Assembly (NCBI GenBank): GCA_037043015.1
Contig: CM073321.1
Span: 8,142,001 to 8,206,000 of the forward strand
Source of the DNA: Bryum argenteum
Taxonomy: Eukaryota > Streptophyta > Bryopsida > Bryales > Bryaceae
DNA length: 64,000 nt
Reading direction: 5' to 3'
The position numbers and the translations under genes were made by a program. The notes under the pieces are model-generated. The model saw only the letters and a list, made by a program, of their open reading frames with translations, did no database searches and had not been told where the DNA came from. This document shows positions 57,905-64,000 of this stretch, piece by piece; position 1 is the stretch's first letter, and every line of letters begins with the position of its first letter.

Positions 57905-59067
57905 CAAGGTTCGACACCTCTTGGACATCATGCACTGCGAGAAAAATCTATGCGAAAACATTCTTAAAACTTTGTTTGGAATGAACAACAGCCTAGGAAG
58001 TCGTCAAGATGTGTAGGACTTGAACGTATGGCAGAAGCTCTGGTTGCAGCCCGCACGGCGCCGAGGTGACAAATACTACATGCCGCAAGCTCCATACATT
58101 TTGAAGCCTAACGAGAAAGAAGAGTTTATTCGCATAGTTTCCAGTATACGCACTCCAACAAAGTATGTGGGAGCAATTCACAAGCGGCTGCAAGACGAGA
58201 AATTGCAATATATGAAGAGGCACAACTACCATGTCCTCATGCAGCAGGTACGCATTAGATGCGGAGATGCACTATGATTTAGAAGAAGTCGTTTGAAGAG
58301 TTGTTTTCGATCAATCAAACCGAATGTCTTGTATGCAAGAACTTTGATGTCTACAAAGACATCTTCATGTGAATCCAGACATGATAGATGTCTTTGTAGA
58401 CATCAGAAGATAGAAGTTTAAAAGCTCATCCTTTTTTCCAGTTTTGCCGTTTCCAATGTCATAAGTTTTTCAGTTTTAAAAGTGAAATTCGTGATTGAAT
58501 TATCTGCTGTAGATACTTCTTGTTGCCATTCGGAACATGCTCGACGAAGAGATGCGGGCTGCGATCATTAAAATGTGCAGAGTTTTCCAACGTACATGTA
58601 CTAAGAACGTACGAGAAGACACCCATGAATGTCTTATGCGGGACGTGGTGATGGCAGCATGTGTGGTGGAGAAGGTGTTTTAATCGATGTTCTTGAACGT
58701 AATGACGTACCTCCCGGTGCATCTTGTAGAGCAATTGTTCATATGTGGACCAATCCACTGCAAATGGATGTACATGATCGAAAGGTACATGAAGACGTTG
58801 AAAGATTACGTACGCACATACGCACATCTTGAAGGGAGCATAGCGGAAGGGTATCGCCTGGATGAAACGCTTGGGTTTTGTACTGAGTACATGAAACGAC
58901 ATAGAACAACAACATACCGTGTACGGGATGCCAACGAAGATGCCACCATGAATGACGAAATCTTAGGACAGAATGACTTCAGCAAGCGCTGGATGTCCGA
59001 TGAGCTACAAGGATACACACATGCATTCGTCCTCGACAATGCACCGTGTTTGGAACCGTGGCGAGAG
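57905..59067 (+). pseudogene. Outer CACTA tnp2 gene, DUF4218 part
   Basis: LLDIMHCEKNLCENILKTLF (57920), then after a stop WQKLWLQPARRRGDKYYMP and YVGAIHKRLQDEK to HNYHVLMQQ (58247). The intron carries GACATCT motifs. It continues at 58513 with ILLVAIRNMLDEEMRAA. After frame changes there follow EQLFICGPIHCKWMYMIERY, MKTLKDYVRTYAH, GFCTEYMKRHRTTTYR and HAFVLDNAPCLEPWRE. It is colinear with the inner element's DUF4218 exons. Confidence 0.8.
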
Positions 59068-59389
59068 TGAGTTTCTATACATTATTTTGGAATGTGAGGT
59101 TGCCATTCTAGTTATTAGCTGTACTAGCGGACATTGTAAATATAAATGATTCATTAAAACTTGGCGACAAATGAAAATAATATCAAATGTCCTTAAAGAC
59201 ATCTCTTTAAACATTCAAAAATTCTGTAGATGTCTTCGTGACTTAATTGCACATGTCTTAGACATTGTCTAGATGGACAGTATAATGTCTTCATAGATGT
59301 GTCGGAACAGAAGTCAACAAGTAACGCATATGCACTACATTATTATCATCCTTTTGATTTGTCTAACGACAAAAGGTGGGACTATTGTA

Positions 59390-60235
59390 TAGAGAATACA
59401 TCATCGCAAAAGGAAGTCGATGGCAAGTGAGAGAGGCATTTCGAGTATAGTCAAGACGTCATCGAGCGTCTGCACATGTGACATACCCACCCGAGTTGAG
59501 GGATTTGCCATGCTTTGCAGATTGGCTGAAGGTACAAGTTCTGCAAGCATAACAGGCTGGTGATTATTTGCATGAGGACGTGGTACAATACTCACGTCCT
59601 TCGGAGTGCTTTGCAAACTTACATCAACAAATGAATGCATTCGGGATGCATCTGCGTGTTCGGAAGTCTGAGGGGGACCCTGTTACACGAGACTCATGTG
59701 TAGTAGCCACGTATACACAACAACTACGTTAGGGGATTCAGGATGGGAGGCCCATCGACCATACCGCTGAGCATGTGGGATATATGCAGGAGATACTGGA
59801 GTCCGATTACCGTAATCACTGCACCACGGTTTTTCTATGCGATTGGGTAAGAGCCTCACGGGATGTGCGAGTGCGCAGCATTGAGCTTGACAAGTACGGA
59901 TTCAGCGTGGCAAATTTCAACTACATGGACAATAGGGTGCATCCAGATTCATTTGCATTCTTTCTGCACTGTCAGCAGGTTTTTTGTTGTAGATTACACC
60001 ACGAGACGTGGATGGAAGATCATTTGCCAAACAGACGTTAAAGGAAGGCGTACAACAATACAACATCGGCACCCAATGTTGTAATCGAATTGCAATTGGT
60101 AACGACGAGGACTTTCAAGGCTTACAACCAGAGATATTGGAGATAGAGCCAATTCGGAGAGCAGAGGCCACGGGGGGGTTCTATGTTACAGCCGCAACAG
60201 ACACAGTCAATGATGGTCAAATGGAAGAGGAGTAG
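59390..60235 (+). pseudogene. Outer CACTA tnp2 gene, DUF4216 part
   Basis: Pieces include GMHLRVRKSEGDPVTRDS (about 59650), VGYMQEILESDYRNHCTTVF, LCDWVRASRDV, KYGFSVANFNYMDN and HCQQVFCCR. A C-terminal acidic segment IGNDEDFQGLQPEILEIEP follows, ending at 60233. Several stops and shifts break it. It is the 3' end of the outer element's transposase transcript, about 190 bp before the proposed right end. Confidence 0.75.
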
Positions 60236-60429
60236 TGACCAATGTACTTCGTATTACAGTCAGTATTGTATTGTATAGGCCCTTTGCAGTAGCAGACGTA
60301 CAGAAAGATGACTTGCAAGACGTTTTTCCGGACATCTCTTTAGATGTCTTTCGAGACATCTCAGCGTTTTTAAATAGACATTCTTTCGGATGTCTACAGA
60401 GACATTAAACTAGACATGGTATGACGTGT

Positions 60430-61320
60430 CAGATTGTCTGACGTGTAATTTTATTTTGCATGTACATAAATAGCTCTAGATTCTTGAATTACCTATATGT
60501 CCACGTGTAGTTTCGAATTAAAGTATAAGAAAATTGCATTTCTGATACAAAAATGCTAGTTTCTTCAAAACTACTATTTTATTTAGCTAATATTATTTAA
60601 AGAATATTATATTACTAAATCAGATGTTTTAGTTAATTAAAAATTAAATTAAAAATTTTTAGATTTATTTTATGAAAAAGATATTTAATTACTCATATAA
60701 ATATACATTTAATTATTTTAAATTCAGATTAATATATTTTACATTTTAAAAATTTAACCAATAACAAACTTTAGAATACATGCATTATTTAAGTATATAT
60801 GGACTTTGACGTGATTTATGGACAGAGAATGGTGTGTAGGGATCGGGAGATAGCTCCATCATCAACACAGAATATGAAAAAAGAAGTAATTGCAGACGAA
60901 AAGTACATGAAAAATACAAAATTCACGAAGAAAAACGGAATGTCATGGTCTACGTATTGATTTGTTTAGAGCATCCTCCGATGCTAATTTTGTGATAGTA
61001 GTATACAATCTAAAGCAATGATGATTGAATGAGATGAGCAAAGCATGTAGAACAATAGAGAATCCGAGGGAATTCAACAAGAGTGATAACCTCAATAGAC
61101 CCGGGTGAGTAATTATGAATTGGAATTTTGAACGACTGTGTGAATTCCACCCAGTGTGGAATTGAAGGGCAATGATCTATACAAGTTCAGAACATTCTCG
61201 AATACATTCATGTAATCGAAGAAGTATCAATGGGGAGATCCACCGATGCAACCCTCGACGGCAATGTGGTCGTCAAAGGACTGCGAAGATCTTAACTTCT
61301 ATCTACTCTTGTACAGTACA
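60430..61320. other. AT-rich gap
   Basis: No gene, RNA gene or ordered repeat is supported between the outer CACTA element and the first minus-strand FCP1-like gene. Confidence 0.5.
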
Positions 61321-61328
61321 GTTGCTGT

Positions 61329-61914
61329 CTAAGCTCGCAAAAGCCGGCGACGATACTTTCCATCCATCTCAGAGTTGGCGAGAAACTTGCTAACACTTTG
61401 ATAAGAAGAAAGAGGCAAAATGAAGGGCAACAGCGCCGTGGAGATATTAGGGATGATGTTCCGAGAATTAGGAAAGTCCATCTCCCCCTTCCAAGACTTC
61501 GGGAAGTAACAGCACAAATCACCGTTCCGCCTATTCCTCCATTGGCAGTCATCAACCATTAGTATGCGATCGGGACGGCAAACTCTCCAAGACGGGTGAT
61601 CTTTCGTTAAGCGGAGCATAAGTTTTTGGCAGTAAGGGTACCAGTCTGGATTGTGGCACTTATTCCGTCCATAGACGAATAATAGCTTCGCTTGAATGTC
61701 ATGGGGAAGCAAATAGTCAATAACAAGACGTAGTCGACCTATAGGCATAGAGGACCAGATGCCAACATGAAAGTGCTTTAGGAGAATCCGAAGAAAAGAA
61801 TGCAGCCCGGGCCGTCGACGGATTCTCTTTAAGTTGAACTGAGATGGGTGACTTCCTCCATAATCTTCGAAGCAAAGGACACCGTTGACTGAGAACACAA
61901 TCACGTTCTGCATA
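61329..61914 (-). CDS. FCP1-homology-like protein, partial; motif I lost
   Basis: Exon on the minus strand begins after acceptor TTTATGCAG (about 61915) and ends at TGA near 61329. It reads NVIVFSVNGVLCFEDYGG, then RRPGLHSFLRILLKHFHVGI, WSSM (motif II-like), LLFVYGRNKCHNPDW and ILMVDDCQWRN (about 61560). The motif I region is S-V-N-G instead of D-x-D-G, so both catalytic Asp residues are gone. This marks a pseudo-enzyme or a decayed copy. Upstream exons are not seen. It is open over about 195 codons and is arranged in tandem with the gene at 62.5-64 kb. Confidence 0.6.
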
Positions 61915-61944
61915 AATACGACACATTCAGAAAATGTTAGCAAA

Positions 61945-62455
61945 AGAGATTAGGGTTACAAGTAGAGGAAGAATATCGGGGAGATTCGTCTCGCTGTAAG
62001 GACAGACAATCCGGGTAGACCACCCTCAACAATTAGAAAAGGATGATGTCGAACAAAGTGAAACGTTTTGTATGATGTTTGAAGGTTCTAAGTAAACATA
62101 CATGGATATGGATAACCAAGTGGCATACGAAATGAATGACCAAGTGTAATTAGAGAAAACTACTGATAATGCCACTTACAAGCATTAGTGTCAAATGATA
62201 TGGTCCAATCTACTCATCGGGGGATCGCCCCATGTAACAATGCGGATGCTGCTTATGGAGAATCGCTCCATAAAACAATTCCGGCTGCTAGTTGGAACTG
62301 ACGATCAGCGTACTTGGGAACCAGAATGAAAGCAATGAAAGGTATGGGGCGGTCGACCCATGGATGTCCCAATAGTGGTCATTTAGAAGTAGTATAGCAC
62401 AAAATAGAATCTGTACAGGAGACATATGCGAAGTTCGGAACCTATTGAGTTATTT
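61945..62455. other. Spacer between tandem FCP1-like genes
   Basis: No supported gene. It contains a GGGGATCGCCCCATG-type short motif pair at 62219 and 62265 (CGGGGGATCGCCCCAT, GGAGAATCGCTCCAT). Confidence 0.4.
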
Positions 62456-64000
62456 TTTACGTAACATGTTGAGGACTTTACGAGCGTCCTCTTCAGACGC
62501 TGGCGGTAGACCACCCTCAAGTGGGTTGTTCATGACAAATTCTGAAACTGTTAGACCCGAATGAAAAAGTCTTTGTAGTCAGGGCTTCAGGATGGAAAGT
62601 AAGAAGGTGTCCTGACTTCCTGCCCAAGAACGAGGGTGTATCGCCGAGTGATTGGCATTCAAGATGCACTTCAGCGGAGTGTCATCAATTAAGAGAATAC
62701 GATTCGTGGAACTTAAAGAAAGACAACTCTGGACGACACGTAAATCCTTAAGCAAGAGGGGCTTATTAGCTGCCACCATGTAGGTCGAAGGCGTGCAATC
62801 CTCTTGGGACAGCATGAAAATCGCATCTGGTCGGAACGAGCAACCTTTTGTGATTTTGCTGACCATGTCTTTCACATTCTTCATGGTGGCGGAACTCCAA
62901 ATGACCATAGATGCATTCGTATGAACAAAATTCAGAAGCTCTGTACAACCCGGTCTTGGAAATGCAGGCCTCCCTCCCTTTTTAGAAAATTCGCCCCTCC
63001 AACAGAGCAACCCATTCAGGTCAAACACAACTACGTATCGCGGTGGTAGTACCTTGGCTTTTTCTTCGACTGTCTTGGGCTTCTCGAGCGCCGTTGAGAG
63101 CCTCCCTGCAATGACTCATCTATTAAGTTAGAGGAAGAAATGTGGTTTGGCTTATACCGGAATTAACGAAGGAAGGACAGATTAGTATGTAGAGCATGTT
63201 GAGCGAAGAAAAATATATCTAACTAGAATAGAGGTAAGCAAAAATAACCTACGTACCCTTATTATCATGAAACTCTTTATCTCGCTCCACAGGACTAACC
63301 ACACTTGGTCCAGCGCATGATACCGGGCGATCAAGCGATGGCACACTTACATGTGGACCTTGCTCGACCTGGTATCCAGTATTAGTTAATTGCAGAAGCA
63401 GACGTTCAAATGCCTTAGGAAGTACAATACATTTAGAGACATCATGTTTAGAACAGAAATACAAAGAGGGACGCTACAAAAGGCTCTTGAAATCATTACC
63501 TCTTGAATAGCCTGTCTTGTAGACTTCCGCATGACCTTTGACGCCACCAATTCCGTAGATACGTTCTCGGAAGGACATCTCAGCTTCTCTCTAGCTTCAC
63601 CTTCCATATCCATTTCAGTCGGCGTTCTCTTTGGTACGTCCACAGTCGATTGTTTGGTAGAACAGGCAACCATCGACAGAATCTGTAAAGGATCCTCACG
63701 AGGCCTGTCGTATGGATCCGGGACAGGTGGCACAACTGTAACTGAAGCATCGACCACAAGTACACCAACATCTATACCTGAACATTCGAGAAGTACCGGA
63801 GACTCGTTATCGGTATCCGCATCAAGAACAACAGGGGAAACCCATACTTCAGGTGGATATTCTAAGCATTGAACCTTGTCCACTGAACTCATCGGGCGAC
63901 CCCCCAATGATAGATGTGAACTCCCCGAGCCGAGTACATCCGAGTAATCAGAAAGGTTGCTGCGACCCACCTCCAGAAGACGGTCCGGCACGGTCGCCTC
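62456..64000 (-). pseudogene. FCP1-homology-like gene with D-L-N-G motif (runs off window)
   Basis: Minus-strand exons are 63991-63502 (Ser/Pro/Val-rich, donor GTAATGA), about 63440-63258 (ERLLLQLTNTGYQVEQG to DKEFHDNKG, donor GTACGT), and about 63107-62456 (acceptor CATTGCAG). The last encodes RYVVVFDLNGLLCWRGEF, MVIWSSATMKNVKDMV and NRILLIDDTPLKC. An in-frame TGA at 62577 (possibly from CGA) is followed by 40 more codons in the same frame, ending VLNMLRKK and TAA. The second motif I Asp is Asn, as in the gene at 30.3 kb. The 5' end lies at or beyond the window edge. Confidence 0.65.

Larger units (their letters stand above)
34922..60428. mobile_element. Outer (older) CACTA element, interrupted by inner CACTA
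   Basis: Defined by its tnp2 reading frame, split at 41700/56924, by a minus-strand accessory gene, and by a private motif GACATCT/AGATGTC spread at both flanks and in introns. The proposed left end is CACTATAGCTATGTC (34922). The proposed right end GACATGGTATGACGTG (to 60428) is only loosely complementary, with flanks CCA and TCA, so the outer limits are tentative. Without the inner element it would be about 10.3 kb. The tnp2 gene has multiple breaks, more than the inner element, in keeping with greater age. Confidence 0.6.

Noticed and set aside
1-64000. Retroelements or virus-like elements
   Set aside because: No reverse transcriptase, integrase, protease, capsid-like or DNA polymerase motif was recognised in any long frame, and no LTR pair was seen.

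Overview
This window is nuclear DNA of a plant, most likely a non-seed land plant (moss or other bryophyte, possibly lycophyte or fern). It has GT-AG introns, plant CACTA (En/Spm) transposase families, a plant-type VPS3 exon set, and FCP1-like proteins with the D-L-N-G motif. The species is not proven. The sequence is gene-poor and repeat-rich, and almost everything in it is mobile DNA or decayed genes. No retroelement (reverse transcriptase, integrase, LTR pair), capsid gene, rRNA gene or CRISPR array was seen.

Layout. 1-1.95 kb is AT-rich and empty. 1.95-7.1 kb holds a GC-rich leader, a TTTAGGTCG minisatellite and a DUF7869-type gene that is one frame broken by only two stops. 7.85-10.24 kb (minus) is a decayed gene with a ParB/sulfiredoxin-like G-N-H motif. 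12.9-13.7 kb (minus) is an acidic hypothetical gene. 14.06-15.77 kb and 32.59-34.46 kb are the two halves of one MULE-like (SWIM zinc finger) transposase gene.

The halves are separated by a 16.8-kb element (15775-32589) with perfect 26-bp terminal inverted repeats. Removing it and one AC (or TAC) brings the two halves back into one frame. The element carries a second DUF7869-type gene (minus), a ParB-like plus methyltransferase-like gene (plus), an FCP1/HAD-like gene (plus), a two-exon hypothetical gene, and about 30 copies of a 21-bp palindrome. The palindrome is found nowhere else in the window and sits only in introns and flanks. I know of no described transposon family with this gene set; it is the best candidate here for an undescribed system.

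The right half is a nest of CACTA transposons. An older one (about 34.9-60.4 kb, GACATCT-type subterminal motif) is interrupted inside its tnp2 reading frame by a 15,223-bp CACTA element (41701-56923, CACTAG TIRs, 3-bp duplication CAA, ACGT-rich motif). The inner element has a minus-strand TnpA-like gene, a plus-strand tnp2/DUF4218/DUF4216 gene and a captured piece of a host VPS3/TGFBRAP1-like gene with its introns. A 925-bp MITE sits in one of its introns. The right end of the window (61.3-64 kb) has two minus-strand FCP1-like genes.

Shared theme. Each large element carries its own private short motif spread through its introns and flanks. This is what would be expected if an element-encoded DNA-binding protein coats or marks its own copy.
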